From contig JAUYHA010000020.1 in assembly GCA_030690265.1 (NCBI GenBank), forward strand, positions 1-51,071: a stretch of DNA of 51,071 nt, read 5' to 3'. The DNA comes from Dehalococcoidales bacterium. GTDB lineage: Bacteria; Chloroflexota; Dehalococcoidia; Dehalococcoidales; UBA2162. Of the stretch, positions 32,469-41,441 are shown piece after piece (position 1 is the first letter of the stretch; each line of letters opens with the position of its first letter). The translations under genes and the position numbers were made by a program. The notes below the pieces were generated by a model. That model worked only from the letters and a program-made list of their open reading frames with translations. It did no database searches and was not told where the DNA came from.

Positions 32469-32990
32469 ATGCTCAGCCAGAAGTTCTATAAAACGATGAG
32501 TAGTCTGGAACAGGATATAGCCAGTTTGCTTCGCCAGAAGGGACTGACCCTGGGAGTAGTCGAGTCGGCTACCGGAGGACTGATATCCCACCGGATAACC
32601 AATGTCCCCGGCAGTTCGGACTACTATCAGGGCTCAATCACCGCCTACAGCAACGAAGTCAAGGTCAGGATGGTTGGAGTAAAAGAGGAGACCATCCGCA
32701 AATACGGTGCCGTTAGCTCCCAGGTGGCTGAAGAAATGGCACAAGGGGGCAGAAAAGTCCTGGCGGTTGATATCTGCCTGGCGGATACCGGTATCGCCGG
32801 ACCCGGCGGGGCTAAACCGGAAAAGCCGGTGGGTTTATTTTTTATCGGATTAGCTCATAGCTCCGGAAGTTACAGCCGGAAACATATTTTCGGGTCTGAC
32901 CGTGAGCAAAACAAGCAGGATGCCGCCGAGGCAGCCTTAAGCTGGCTGAAAGAATACCTGACCGGTCTGAAGCAGGAAGAAAAGTTTTGA
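32469..32990 (+). CDS. CinA C-terminal domain protein (NMN amidohydrolase-type)
   Basis: A 173-residue stand-alone CinA-C domain, which in other bacteria deamidates nicotinamide mononucleotide for NAD recycling. Motifs: VESATGGLISHRITNVPGSS, GSITAYSNEVK, YGAVSSQVAEEMA and DTGIAGPGG. The N-terminal molybdopterin-binding-like half of full CinA is absent, which is common. The start may be ATG 32469 or 32496 (MSSLEQ). It overlaps the Nudix gene start by 4 bp. Confidence 0.88.
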   Translation: MLSQKFYKTMSSLEQDIASLLRQKGLTLGVVESATGGLISHRITNVPGSSDYYQGSITAYSNEVKVRMVGVKEETIRKYGAVSSQVAEEMAQGGRKVLAVDICLADTGIAGPGGAKPEKPVGLFFIGLAHSSGSYSRKHIFGSDREQNKQDAAEAALSWLKEYLTGLKQEEKF

Positions 32991-33403
32991 CAGGTAATCT
33001 CCAGGAAAAACAGGTTGTCACCTGCTTCCTCGAATCCAACGACGAGATTTTGCTCCTGCGCCGCAGTGAACGGGTGGGCAGCTATCGGGGTAGATGGGCC
33101 GGGGTTAGCGGCTATATCGAGAAAACTCCCGACGAGCAAGCCATGGTTGAGATAGCCGAAGAGACCGGTCTAAGCGGGGAAGACCTTAACCTGATAAGAA
33201 AGGGTGAACCCCTGGTAGTTGAGGACACAAAGCAGGGCTTTAGTTGGGTGGTTCATCCTTTTCTTTTCCATATTAAAGAGCGGGCAAAGATAAAAACTGA
33301 CTGGGAACATCAGGAAATCAGGTGGATAGACCCCAGAAAAATAGGTAGCTTCCAGACCGTACCACGACTCAGGGAAACCCTGGCCCGGGTGTTTCAGAGC
33401 TAG
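32987..33403 (+). CDS. Nudix hydrolase
   Basis: A 138-residue Nudix-fold protein: WAGVSGYIEK, then the Nudix helix VEIAEETGL, then a WVVHPFLFHI strand. The Nudix box is imperfect. The usual arginine before EU-x-EE-x-GU is valine here (VEIAEETGL) and the upstream spacing is compressed, while the two metal-binding glutamates remain. Substrate unknown. TTG 32987 overlaps the cinA-C stop codon, a coupled start. Confidence 0.85.
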   Translation: MTGNLQEKQVVTCFLESNDEILLLRRSERVGSYRGRWAGVSGYIEKTPDEQAMVEIAEETGLSGEDLNLIRKGEPLVVEDTKQGFSWVVHPFLFHIKERAKIKTDWEHQEIRWIDPRKIGSFQTVPRLRETLARVFQS

Positions 33404-33745
33404 TTAAACATTTATCATTGCCATTCCGAAGCACACGTGTCTTATCAAAGACACCACGAAGAATGAAAACATGATTTCATAACCGTGTCTTTCCGTACTT
33501 GATACGGAATCCAGGCGGGGTGGGCTGGCTGGATTCCGGCTGGATGAGATTGTCAAACACCCTGAAGGAAATAATTTGACTGCCGTTTCCCATCAATGCT
33601 ACAGTTAGCTTTATCCTACTTAAGCTATTAGATAAAGGCATCCCCCACACCCAGGAAACCAAAGTTTAAGAATGATGGAATTAGCTGGGGGGAAAATCTT
33701 TAAGAAGTCTTTGCCAGCTTTAAATTTTTTGAAAGGGAAGTTATA
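33404..33745. other. Noncoding gap with decayed repeats upstream of rph
   Basis: Holds a GTGTCTT/AAGACAC hairpin (33437-33454) and a partial family B unit (TTCCGTACTTGATACGGAAT, 33490-33509) followed by GGATTCCGGCTGGATGAG. The rest has no recognisable gene. Confidence 0.5.
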
Positions 33746-34498
33746 TTGAAGAGAGCCGATGGTCGTGCCTGGGATGAGTTACGCCCGGTACAAATAATAC
33801 CCGGATACCAGAGCTTTGCCGAAGGGTCGGCGCTGATTGAACTGGGCAAGACCCGGATATTGTGTTCGGTCAGTGTGGAGGACAGGGTGCCGCCTTTTCT
33901 CAAGGGAGGAGGCAGCGGCTGGATTACCGCTGAATATGCTATGCTGCCCCGTGCCACTGTTACCCGCAGCCCCCGTGATTCAACACTGGGCAGAGTCAGC
34001 GGGAGAAACCAGGAAATACAGCGCCTCATCGGACGTTCTTTAAGGGCGGTAGTTGACCTCCCGGCGCTGGGGGAGCGAACCCTGAGTGTAGACTGTGATG
34101 TGCTTCAGGCAGATGGCGGCACCAGGACCGCCGCTATCACCGGCAGCTATGTTGCCCTGCGCCTGGCAATGGAAAACCTGGTAAATATGGGGATATTGTC
34201 ATCCGTACCCCTGCGGAGTGCTGTAGCGGCAACCAGTGTCGGCATTGTCCACGGCTATAAAATGCTGGACCTGTGCTATGACGAAGACTTTACCGCCGGG
34301 GTTGATTTTAACGTGGTGATGACCAGCCAGGGTGAGTTTGTCGAAATACAGGGCACCGCTGAAGGCAAGCCATTTAATAAGGAGACTATTGATTTCTTAC
34401 TCAGCCTAGCCCAAAAAGGCATCGAGCAACTCTTTCAAGTCCAGCAGGAAGCCCTGGCAACGCAGAAAGAAAACAAAAGAGAGGCAAAGACAAGGTAA
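33746..34498 (+). CDS. rph: Ribonuclease PH
   Basis: A 250-residue phosphorolytic 3'-exoribonuclease that trims tRNA 3' ends. It begins [16 protein letters not shown] after the TTG start at 33746, with AAAGGGA upstream. [20 protein letters not shown] and [19 protein letters not shown] are family hallmarks. Its stop codon overlaps the next start by one base (TAATG). Confidence 0.96.
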   Translation: MKRADGRAWDELRPVQIIPGYQSFAEGSALIELGKTRILCSVSVEDRVPPFLKGGGSGWITAEYAMLPRATVTRSPRDSTLGRVSGRNQEIQRLIGRSLRAVVDLPALGERTLSVDCDVLQADGGTRTAAITGSYVALRLAMENLVNMGILSSVPLRSAVAATSVGIVHGYKMLDLCYDEDFTAGVDFNVVMTSQGEFVEIQGTAEGKPFNKETIDFLLSLAQKGIEQLFQVQQEALATQKENKREAKTR

Positions 34499-35958
34499 TG
34501 TTTCCCGCCGTTCAGAGGGCTTTAGGAGCGCTGAAGAAGAGTCTACTTCGCGAAGATACTGGTGAAAGATACGGGTATCATGACGAACACGGGCATGGAA
34601 ACCCGGAGCAGACGGCAGAGTGGAACGGGGTAGCATTGGAAACGGTAGCCTGGAAGGAACCACCCAGGTGGCTCCCCACCACCTTCCAATCCCTGGTCTA
34701 CCGTAACTACCTGTTCCTTGTTGTCGGACAGGTATGTCATTCTTTATCCCTGTGGATGGACATGGTAGCCCGACCGGTTCTGGTGATAGCTCTGACCGGC
34801 TCGGCAGTTCAATTAGGACTGGTCAGTATGGTACGTGGGGTTCCCATGATGCTGCTGGCTCCCGTGGCTGGCGTCATAGCTGACCGATTTGACCGGCGTC
34901 TCGTTGTGCTCCTTGCCAAAGGGACGAACATGGTGGTGCACATAGTTTTCGCCTTCATCGTCATTTCTGGTAACCTGGATCTCTGGCTTATCTATGTTAC
35001 CGCTATCATCAAGAGCATCGTCAATGCTTTTGAGCAACCAGCTCGCCAGGCCCTTCTCCCGTCAACGGTGCCTTTACCACTGTTAACCAATGCCGTTGCC
35101 CTCCATCAAGGAAGTATGCAGTTGACCAGGATTATCAGTGCCACCGTGGCTGGCTTTCTTATCGCCGGCTGGGCGCTGGTCTTCGGCTTCGGAGAAAATG
35201 ATACCCGGGCTTTCGGCGGTGTCTATCTGGCTATGGCCCTCACTCTCGTCGTGGGTTTGGTTGCTACCTACATGCTCCGGTTTCCAGCAGGGGCAAGGAT
35301 GGAGGGGCATCATCATGGCTCATTTTTCACCAGTTTTATGACGGCACTACGCTTCGCCTGGCATCACGCCATCATCCTGGGGGTCCTGATTCTCCTCGTG
35401 GTCAATTTTCTCTTCGGTCAGTCATACCGTATGATTTTCCTGCCCTGGCTCGCTATTCAGGATATGCAACTCGGCCCTCAAGGTGTCGGGCTACTCTTAG
35501 CCATAAATGGCGCCGGAGCTCTGGTCGGCTCAGTGGCAATCGCCGCCTGGGGACACAGACTGCGGCACCGCGGCTGGCTAATCATTAGCGGTCTGGTCTT
35601 CAAAGGACTGCTACTGGTCGGGTTGGGATTTACTTCCTTGCTCCCGATGGTAACCATCTTTGGCTTGACCATGCCACTGTTACCGATTCTGATAATCGTC
35701 GTGGCAGGAACTGTGGACATGGCAACAATGGCAATGAAAAATATCCTGCTTTTTGAGTCAATTCCTGACGAATTCCGAGGTCGAATAATGAGCCTGCAGA
35801 GTCTCGACCGGGGATTCAGCACTATTGGCAATGGTGTCGCCGGCTTCGCTATCGCTCTTTTAGGTGGCCCCTACTCTTTAGCCCTGTTTGGCGGTCTCCT
35901 TACTCTCGGTAGCCTGGTGGTGGGAAGCTCCCTCCCCAATTTTCGCAAGGTTGACTGA
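34498..35958 (+). CDS. MFS exporter (enterobactin-exporter-like branch)
   Basis: A 486-residue membrane protein with about ten to twelve helices, preceded by an unusual ~60-residue hydrophilic N-terminal extension (HDEHGHGNPEQ). The core reads FQSLVYRNYLFLVVGQVCHSLSLWMD, GVIADRFDRR and SIPDEFRGRIMS, typical of the MFS_3 group of drug or siderophore exporters. A His-rich loop (GHHHG) is present near residue 265. It overlaps rph by one base. Substrate unknown. Confidence 0.82.
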   Translation: MFPAVQRALGALKKSLLREDTGERYGYHDEHGHGNPEQTAEWNGVALETVAWKEPPRWLPTTFQSLVYRNYLFLVVGQVCHSLSLWMDMVARPVLVIALTGSAVQLGLVSMVRGVPMMLLAPVAGVIADRFDRRLVVLLAKGTNMVVHIVFAFIVISGNLDLWLIYVTAIIKSIVNAFEQPARQALLPSTVPLPLLTNAVALHQGSMQLTRIISATVAGFLIAGWALVFGFGENDTRAFGGVYLAMALTLVVGLVATYMLRFPAGARMEGHHHGSFFTSFMTALRFAWHHAIILGVLILLVVNFLFGQSYRMIFLPWLAIQDMQLGPQGVGLLLAINGAGALVGSVAIAAWGHRLRHRGWLIISGLVFKGLLLVGLGFTSLLPMVTIFGLTMPLLPILIIVVAGTVDMATMAMKNILLFESIPDEFRGRIMSLQSLDRGFSTIGNGVAGFAIALLGGPYSLALFGGLLTLGSLVVGSSLPNFRKVD

Positions 35959-35970
35959 ACTTCGTTAGCT

Positions 35971-36705
35971 TCAGTTAAAGAGAACACCAAGCAGGTAAAG
36001 CAGCCCGACTCCTGTAAGGAGAAAGGTAACATTCTGGAGGATGTCTTTTTCATGCGTCTCCGGGATAAGGTCCGAGGCGGCGACATAAAGAAATGAGCCG
36101 GCGGCAATAGCAATCATTATCCCGACTCCCGCTTCCGAGAGACCACTTAACGGCCCCAGGGCAATAGCCGCCCCAACCGGAGTCGCCAGAGCCACGGCGA
36201 TAGAAAGAATCAGTGCTGTCTTTCTTGACATTGACTGCATCAGAAGAGCGAAGCTGGTAATGCCTTCGGGCAGCTCATGAAGAATAACCCCGGTGGCAGC
36301 AAGCAGCCCCAGCTCCAGGCTAACCTCAAAGCCGGCGGTAATTACCACGCCATCAACGAGGGAATGGAGAAAAAGCCCGGAGAAAATAACCGGCCCTTTG
36401 GTATGTATGTCCCTGGGGCAGGTCTCGGTAAAATGAATAGCGGAACAGGCGTGATAGACAACGCTTGCTTCCAGAAGGTAGAAGACAATAAAGGAGCCGA
36501 GCACAGCAAGCAGGGCATTGTCGGTAAGCTCGATAGACTCAGGGATGAGGTGGACTAAAGCTATGGTAATGAGAGCACCGGCGGCGAAAGAATTAACATA
36601 GTGGGAATAGCGGGTGACTAAATCTTGCTTCCACCTGACCAGGGCAGTACCCGCCAGCGTAGCGGCTCCGGCAATGCCTCCAAAGATTAAAGCGGTTAAA
36701 GCCAT
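35971..36705 (-). CDS. ZIP-family metal transporter
   Basis: A 244-residue, eight-helix protein of the ZIP family, which imports divalent metals such as zinc or iron. The two metal-site helices contain HSLVDGVVI and HELPEGITS. The order of helices and length match bacterial ZupT-like members. It follows proA by 9 bp on the same strand and converges with the MFS gene. Confidence 0.9.
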   Translation of the reverse strand: MALTALIFGGIAGAATLAGTALVRWKQDLVTRYSHYVNSFAAGALITIALVHLIPESIELTDNALLAVLGSFIVFYLLEASVVYHACSAIHFTETCPRDIHTKGPVIFSGLFLHSLVDGVVITAGFEVSLELGLLAATGVILHELPEGITSFALLMQSMSRKTALILSIAVALATPVGAAIALGPLSGLSEAGVGIMIAIAAGSFLYVAASDLIPETHEKDILQNVTFLLTGVGLLYLLGVLFN

Positions 36706-36714
36706 CAGTCTCCT

Positions 36715-37989
36715 CTAAGGACGTATCTGTCCGTTACCAAAGATAATCCATTTATAGCTGGTCAGTTCCTTTAAACCCAGAGGACCCCGGGCATGCATCT
36801 TCTGGGTGCTGATGCCCACCTCAGCCCCCAGACCGAACTGTCCGCCATCGGTGAAACGGGTGCTGGCATTGACATAGACACAGGCGGCATCCACCTCGTT
36901 CAGAAAGCGGGTGGCGGCAGTATAGTCCTCGGTAACTATAGCTTCAGAATGTCCCGAGCCGTGGCGCTCAATGTGCTCCAGTGCCTCGTCCAGAGAATCC
37001 ACTACCTTAACTCCTGCCACCAGTGATAAAAATTCCTTACCCCAGTCCTCGTCTGTGGCTGGAACCAGCCTAAAAGAAGGCGATGATTTAAGAATAGAGA
37101 GAGCTCGTTCATCACAGTGCATCTCCACCCCCGCCCTTGCCCACGCGGCTGCCAGCAACGGCAGGTAGCTCCGGGCAATATCGGCGTGAACCAGCAGGGT
37201 ATCCAGAGCGTTACACACCGTTGGCCGCTGGACCTTGGCGTTGAAGGCTATCGCCACCGCTCTTGCCACATCGGCAGTCTTATCTATATAGGTATGGCAA
37301 ACGCCGATACCGCCGGTCAACACCGGCATAGATGCATTTTCTGAGATGAATTTTATCAGCTCGGCTCCGCCCCGGGGAATGAGCAGGTCAATAACAGAAT
37401 TCATCTTGAGCAGGTGGTTGACCAATGCCCGGTCGGTATTCTCAATAACCTGCACCGTCCCCTCCGGTACCCCGGCCCGCTTGGCCGCCTCCTGGACCAG
37501 ACCAGCTAAGGCACTGCTGGAGTGAACCGCCTCCCTGCCACCGCGCAGGATAACGGCGTTACCTGACTTGAGACACAGGACAGAGATATCTATGGTAACA
37601 TTGGGGCGGCTCTCATAGATAGCCCCGATTACCCCCAGGGGCACCCGTTTTTTCCCGAGCAGCAGGCCGTTAGGCAGTGTACGCATATCAAATACTTCCC
37701 CCACCGGGTCAGGCAGTGCCGCCACCGCCAGCACATCTTTAGACATCGCCTCAAGACGCTCGGAATTGAGCAGCAGGCGGTCAAGCATCGCCTCGTTCAT
37801 CCCCGATGCCTGAGCTTCCCTGTAATCAATTTCGTTAGCCGTTAGTATCTCGTCCTTCCTTGCCAGCAGGTCAGCAGCGATGTTATGTAAAGCCTTATTC
37901 TTAACCTCGGTGGAGAGATAAGCCAGCTTGCGGGAAGCGGCTTTAGCCGCCCTTCCCTTTGCTTCCAATTCTTCAATAGAGCTCTTCAC
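36715..37989 (-). CDS. proA: Glutamate-5-semialdehyde dehydrogenase
   Basis: A 424-residue aldehyde dehydrogenase-fold enzyme that reduces glutamyl 5-phosphate in proline synthesis. GVIGAIYESRPNVTIDI, the catalytic-cysteine region NAKVQRPTVCNALDTLL and FTDGGQFGLGAEVGIST are family motifs. Its start overlaps the end of the small membrane protein gene by 17 bp. It is separated from proB by two small genes and a repeat block. Confidence 0.96.
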   Translation of the reverse strand: MKSSIEELEAKGRAAKAASRKLAYLSTEVKNKALHNIAADLLARKDEILTANEIDYREAQASGMNEAMLDRLLLNSERLEAMSKDVLAVAALPDPVGEVFDMRTLPNGLLLGKKRVPLGVIGAIYESRPNVTIDISVLCLKSGNAVILRGGREAVHSSSALAGLVQEAAKRAGVPEGTVQVIENTDRALVNHLLKMNSVIDLLIPRGGAELIKFISENASMPVLTGGIGVCHTYIDKTADVARAVAIAFNAKVQRPTVCNALDTLLVHADIARSYLPLLAAAWARAGVEMHCDERALSILKSSPSFRLVPATDEDWGKEFLSLVAGVKVVDSLDEALEHIERHGSGHSEAIVTEDYTAATRFLNEVDAACVYVNASTRFTDGGQFGLGAEVGISTQKMHARGPLGLKELTSYKWIIFGNGQIRP

Positions 37990-38356
37990 AATCCAACTCC
38001 TTAAGATTTTTGTTTGATGTTCGCCCGATTAGAATTACATACCAATCACTGTAACAGTAAATACCTTGGAAAACCAAGCCCCCCAACAATCCATAGGTTA
38101 TAGTCGGAGTCAAAAAGTAGAAACCGGTTGTGAAACTGAAACCTATTAGACATAAAGAGTAAAGCCAATGGTGAAGATGAATCCCCCGTCCCCTAAAAGA
38201 AATAATAATTGACCTTACTTTACCTCGTTCTCCAACTGACTTACCTGCCATATGTCTGATAGCCAGAAAACCTAAAAGCCAACTCAAGAGAAAAAGATAG
38301 CCAAGCATGATACTGACAGTTATTGTTAATAAGATGATGACTGGCTTTTTCTTCAT
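37973..38356 (-). CDS. 127-residue membrane protein
   Basis: Three or four hydrophobic helices with a central motif FRGRGIHLHHWLYSLCLIG and a C-terminal cytoplasmic tail. It overlaps proA by 17 bp. I do not recognise the family with certainty; the HLHHW motif suggests a metal or haem contact but is not proof. Confidence 0.6.
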   Translation of the reverse strand: MKKKPVIILLTITVSIMLGYLFLLSWLLGFLAIRHMAGKSVGERGKVRSIIISFRGRGIHLHHWLYSLCLIGFSFTTGFYFLTPTITYGLLGGLVFQGIYCYSDWYVILIGRTSNKNLKELDCEELY

Positions 38357-38485
38357 TCAAGTAATATCATTATTAACCTATTAACAGCGCTATTGTCCAT
38401 GATGCATTGCTGTAAAGGGTTCACCCTGAAGGGTTCACCCTGAAGGGAAGTATTTTTGAGAGGGCTCCGTCTCTCTAACACCCCC

Positions 38486-38617
38486 TTAGCCCATAGGTAA
38501 CTGCTCTCCTTCCTTCTTGGAAACCTTTGGGGCTTTAGCAAAGGTTACGCTGGTCTGTGTCTGCGGGGGCATATTAACTGCCTTTCCTTGCAAAAGCTCC
38601 TCTATAGTATCATGCAT
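38486..38617 (-). CDS. 43-residue peptide of unknown function
   Basis: ATG 38617 (MHDTIEELLQGKAVNM) follows GGAGGGT by eight bases. The predicted product is polar, with one short helix and a lysine-rich end. A perfect AGTATATATACT palindrome (38635-38646) lies just upstream, where a promoter would be. The good ribosome site is the main support; it may still be chance. Confidence 0.4.
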   Translation of the reverse strand: MHDTIEELLQGKAVNMPPQTQTSVTFAKAPKVSKKEGEQLPMG

Positions 38618-38634
38618 GTCTTTACCCTCCATAT

Positions 38635-38646
38635 AGTATATATACT
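38635..38646. promoter_or_regulatory. AGTATATATACT palindrome upstream of the small gene
   Basis: A 12-bp perfect palindrome 18 bases before the ATG of the 43-residue gene, overlapping any -10 region. It may be an operator or only an AT-rich promoter. Confidence 0.35.
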
Positions 38647-38669
38647 TAATGTAGCCCATAACTGGGTTG

Positions 38670-38755
38670 GAGTGTTTTAGAGAGGGCAAAGCCCTCTCTA
38701 ACTTATCTTCCCCCTTCCCTTGATAAGGGAAGGGGGTCAGGGGGATGGGTTACCT
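38670..38755. repeat. Hairpin repeats (family D) at the proB end
   Basis: AGAGAGGGCAAAGCCCTCTCT (38679-38699) and CCCCCTTCCCTTGATAAGGG (38711-38730) with its continuation. They are the same kind of units as at 9600-9760. On the minus strand they follow the proB stop and could act in 3'-end formation. Confidence 0.55.
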
Positions 38756-39907
38756 CTATAATACCACTAAATTGTTTCGGTGGACGACTTCAGAGCCGTA
38801 GTCATAGCCAAGCAGGGTGGCAATTTTCCCGGAGTGCATCCCTTTGATAACAGCAATATCAGCCGAGCTGTAGTTGGTCATGCCGCAACTGAGACAGACG
38901 CCCTGCGGGTCACAGATATTGACAATGTCACCGCGCTCAAACTTACCTTCAACCTGCTTGATGCCAGCGGCAAGCAGGCTCCGTTTCTGCTTCTGTAAAG
39001 CCAGGGCGGCTCCGGTGTCTACCACCAGACTCCCTTTGGTGGAAAGACCGCTCAGCATCCAGCGCTGGCGGCTCTCCAGCCTGCTGACGGCTGGTGAGAA
39101 ACGGGTACCAACTGCTTCACCGGCTGCCAGCCTTAAAATAACATCCGGCTCTCTGCCGTCAGCAATGATTACCGTTACCCCGGAAGCGGTAGCCAGTTTA
39201 GCCGCCTCTATCTTGGTAACCATACCACCGGTGCTGAAACTGTTCAGGGTACCCGTTGCCAGGCATTCAATTTCCGAGTTAATCCTGTCCACCTGAGGGA
39301 TAAGACGGGCATCCGGGTTACGGTGCGGGTCAGCCGTATACAATCCGGCAATATCAGTAAGCAACAATAAAAGGTCAGCGTCAACCAGGTTGGCTACCAT
39401 AGCCGACAGGTTATCGTTATCACCAAACTTAGCTTCCTGAATCTCATCTACGGCTACAACATCATTCTCGTTGACGATAGATACTGCTTTTAGTTCAAGC
39501 AATGCAAGGAGAGTATTGCGGGCATTAAGATAACCGGCCCGGTCAGCAAGGTCAGCCCTGGTCAATAACGCTTGGGCGACTGTTATGTCATGCCGGGCAA
39601 AAAGCTGGTCGTAGATATTCATCAGCCGGCTCTGCCCTACGGCTGCCAGCACCTGCTTAAAGGGAATACCCCGGCGCTCTCTGGCTAACCCCAATTTGTG
39701 ACGCCCGGCCGCTATAGCTCCCGAAGAGACAATAAGCAGCTCCCGCCCCTGCTTGTGCAGCTGAGCCACCTGGGCTACCAGTCCTGATATTATCTCCTCA
39801 TCAAGGTAGCCATTGCCTCCGGTAAGAAGACCGGTGCCAAGCTTAATTACCCAGCGTTGATAGGGTAAGGTCTTTAAAGCGGTTTTCCCACCTTTGTTCC
39901 CAGCCAT
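38756..39907 (-). CDS. proB: Glutamate 5-kinase
   Basis: A 383-residue enzyme that phosphorylates glutamate at the start of proline synthesis. The amino acid kinase domain contains [36 protein letters not shown] and [11 protein letters not shown]-terminal PUA domain follows from about residue 285 ([13 protein letters not shown]), as in most ProB proteins. The start is ATG 39907. It lies just downstream of tRNA-Trp on the same strand. Confidence 0.96.
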   Translation of the reverse strand: MAGNKGGKTALKTLPYQRWVIKLGTGLLTGGNGYLDEEIISGLVAQVAQLHKQGRELLIVSSGAIAAGRHKLGLARERRGIPFKQVLAAVGQSRLMNIYDQLFARHDITVAQALLTRADLADRAGYLNARNTLLALLELKAVSIVNENDVVAVDEIQEAKFGDNDNLSAMVANLVDADLLLLLTDIAGLYTADPHRNPDARLIPQVDRINSEIECLATGTLNSFSTGGMVTKIEAAKLATASGVTVIIADGREPDVILRLAAGEAVGTRFSPAVSRLESRQRWMLSGLSTKGSLVVDTGAALALQKQKRSLLAAGIKQVEGKFERGDIVNICDPQGVCLSCGMTNYSSADIAVIKGMHSGKIATLLGYDYGSEVVHRNNLVVL

Positions 39908-39950
39908 TTACTTTCAAACGTTAACCCGTAGATTTAATCCGGAGGAAAAG

Positions 39951-40023
39951 CAGGAGTGCGAGGATTCGAACCCCGGACCGGCGGTTTTGGAGACCGCTGC
40001 TCTACCAACTGAGCTACACTCCT
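39951..40023 (-). tRNA. tRNA-Trp (anticodon CCA)
   Basis: The cloverleaf on the minus strand has acceptor AGGAGTG with CACTCCT and discriminator G73. The anticodon loop CTCCAAA gives CCA. Unlike the other four tRNAs here, no 3' CCA is encoded (GCTTTT follows). Confidence 0.95.
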
Positions 40024-40104
40024 AAACATAGTAGTATATTATCACAAATTCCTGAGATGGTTAACTTTTTATCAGCTAAAAGTTGTTTAGCAATCCTCCC
40101 CTTG

Positions 40105-40373
40105 TGTCATTGCGAGGAGCGTTGTGAGCCAAAGCCCAGAGCGAAGCGAAGGGGACGAAGCAATCTCTAAGATTTTTTTGAGATTGCCACGCCTTCAGGC
40201 TGAACCTTCGTTCGACTGAGCGCTCAGTTCTGGCGACAGTTCTGGTGACAGTTCTGGTGACAGTTCTGGTGACAGTTCTGGTGACATCACTGGAACCATC
40301 ACTGGAACCATCACTGGAACCATCACTGGAACCACGACGAAGTCTGGCTGAAGCCTGCGGCTCGCAATGACAG
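40105..40373. repeat. CATTGCGAG-ended repeat (family A, copy 2) with tandem 12-mers
   Basis: Begins GTCATTGCGAGGAGC and ends GGCTCGCAATGACA, the same inverted ends as copies at 7441, 42072 and 42916. It contains GAAGCAATCTC and its return arm GAGATTGCC. The inner part is occupied by nine 12-bp units. Confidence 0.85.
40225..40332. repeat. Nine tandem 12-bp units in two blocks
   Basis: One CAGTTCTGGCGA and four CAGTTCTGGTGA (40225-40284) are followed without a gap by four CATCACTGGAAC (40285-40332). Ten bases of each unit in the first block can pair with the second-block unit (two as G-U in RNA), so the array folds as one long hairpin. Confidence 0.9.
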
Positions 40374-40435
40374 AATAGTTGCCAAACAACCTTTGTAGAA
40401 TAACCCTCGTTGAGATAAAAAGGGAAGCCGTAACT

Positions 40436-40951
40436 TTATTTCCCCTTATCAGCTTGAACCTCCATACAGAGAAGAAATCTCTTCATCTCCACTCCCCCGC
40501 TGAAGCCACCGGGCTTACCGTTACTGGCTACTACCCGGTGGCAGGGAATAATAATCGGCAGAGGGTTTTTAGCCAGGGCTTGCCCCACCACCCTCATTGC
40601 TCCCGGTCTTCCCATCCGCTCCGCCACCCGGAGATAAGTCTCCGTTTCACCGTAGGGAATAAGCCGGGTTATCTGCCATACCTCCCGTTGAAAAGAGGTA
40701 GCCCCGGACAGGTCGAGCTCGTCAGCAAAAGTTACCTTTTCTCCCCTGAAATAAGCCCTGAGACGCTCTACCAGGTCAGCAAACTGGTAGGGTGCCCGGC
40801 CAGCCTGCTTCAATCTCTCACCCAGCCGCCGGTGAGCTTCTTCGTCGGAGGGCCGGGGTAAAGTTGTCGCCAGCAAGCCTCTGGCTGAAGCCAGTATGCC
40901 CACCCAGCCCACAGCAGTTTTGAAGGTGATGTATCTGAGTTCGCCACTCAT
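40436..40951 (-). CDS. ogt: Methylated-DNA-protein-cysteine methyltransferase
   Basis: A 171-residue DNA repair protein that takes the alkyl group from O6-alkylguanine onto a cysteine. The acceptor is C137 in IPCHRV. SFQREVWQITRLIPYGET is the DNA-binding helix region and GFSGGVEMKRFLL the C-terminal part. It is last in a minus-strand run with three small membrane proteins. Confidence 0.95.
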   Translation of the reverse strand: MSGELRYITFKTAVGWVGILASARGLLATTLPRPSDEEAHRRLGERLKQAGRAPYQFADLVERLRAYFRGEKVTFADELDLSGATSFQREVWQITRLIPYGETETYLRVAERMGRPGAMRVVGQALAKNPLPIIIPCHRVVASNGKPGGFSGGVEMKRFLLCMEVQADKGK

Positions 40952-40980
40952 ACCATCGATAAGGGAAAAACAAATAAAGC

Positions 40981-41244
40981 CTAAGCCCGGCTCTGATAGT
41001 AGCGCCGTTGAATATAGGAGGCAAGAAATATCAGGATAATGCCGACAAAAATACTGACAAATATCTTGACCAGCTGGGGTATATCCATAGTAAGGAAAAA
41101 ACCGTAGGTAAAAATGCCGGCAATTACGGCAATACCGAAGGTAATGTGGTGTGCCTTCACCTGCCTGGCTTTTATCGCCCGAAAAACCAGCCAGCCGGCA
41201 AAAGCTAGAGTAGCCAGCACGGTTATTGTCGTTACTATTCCCAT
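40981..41244 (-). CDS. 87-residue three-helix membrane protein
   Basis: Starts MGIVTTITVLATLAFAGWLV and has three hydrophobic helices with a basic end (YIQRRYYQSRA). Its ATG lies four bases after the stop of the gene before it. Function unknown. Confidence 0.65.
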   Translation of the reverse strand: MGIVTTITVLATLAFAGWLVFRAIKARQVKAHHITFGIAVIAGIFTYGFFLTMDIPQLVKIFVSIFVGIILIFLASYIQRRYYQSRA

Positions 41245-41248
41245 CTCA

Positions 41249-41425
41249 CTACCAGCCTATTTCTGAAAAATATTTGGTCAGAGAAGCAAATATGCCCACG
41301 GTAAGCAGCAAGCTGACCAGCTTGCCGATTTCGGTCATATGTTTCACATATTCGGCAGCCAGAAAACCAATGCCGCTCACCACGAACAGCAAGCCGAAAC
41401 CATACAGGACATATATCAGTCTCAC
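41249..41425 (-). CDS. 58-residue two-helix membrane protein
   Basis: GTG 41425 (reads VRLIYVLYGFGLLFVVSGIG) follows GAGGAG by six bases and ends at TAG 41249. Two hydrophobic helices are joined by AAEYVKHMTEIGK. It is short but tightly packed between two genes, which supports it. Function unknown. Confidence 0.6.
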   Translation of the reverse strand: MRLIYVLYGFGLLFVVSGIGFLAAEYVKHMTEIGKLVSLLLTVGIFASLTKYFSEIGW

Positions 41426-41441
41426 TTCTTTCTCCTCAAAA

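Noticed and set aside
40225-40332. CRISPR array or coding repeat (VPVM/SPEL peptide)
   Set aside because: The units are 12 bp with no spacers, and the open frame simply follows from a period divisible by three inside a palindromic repeat.
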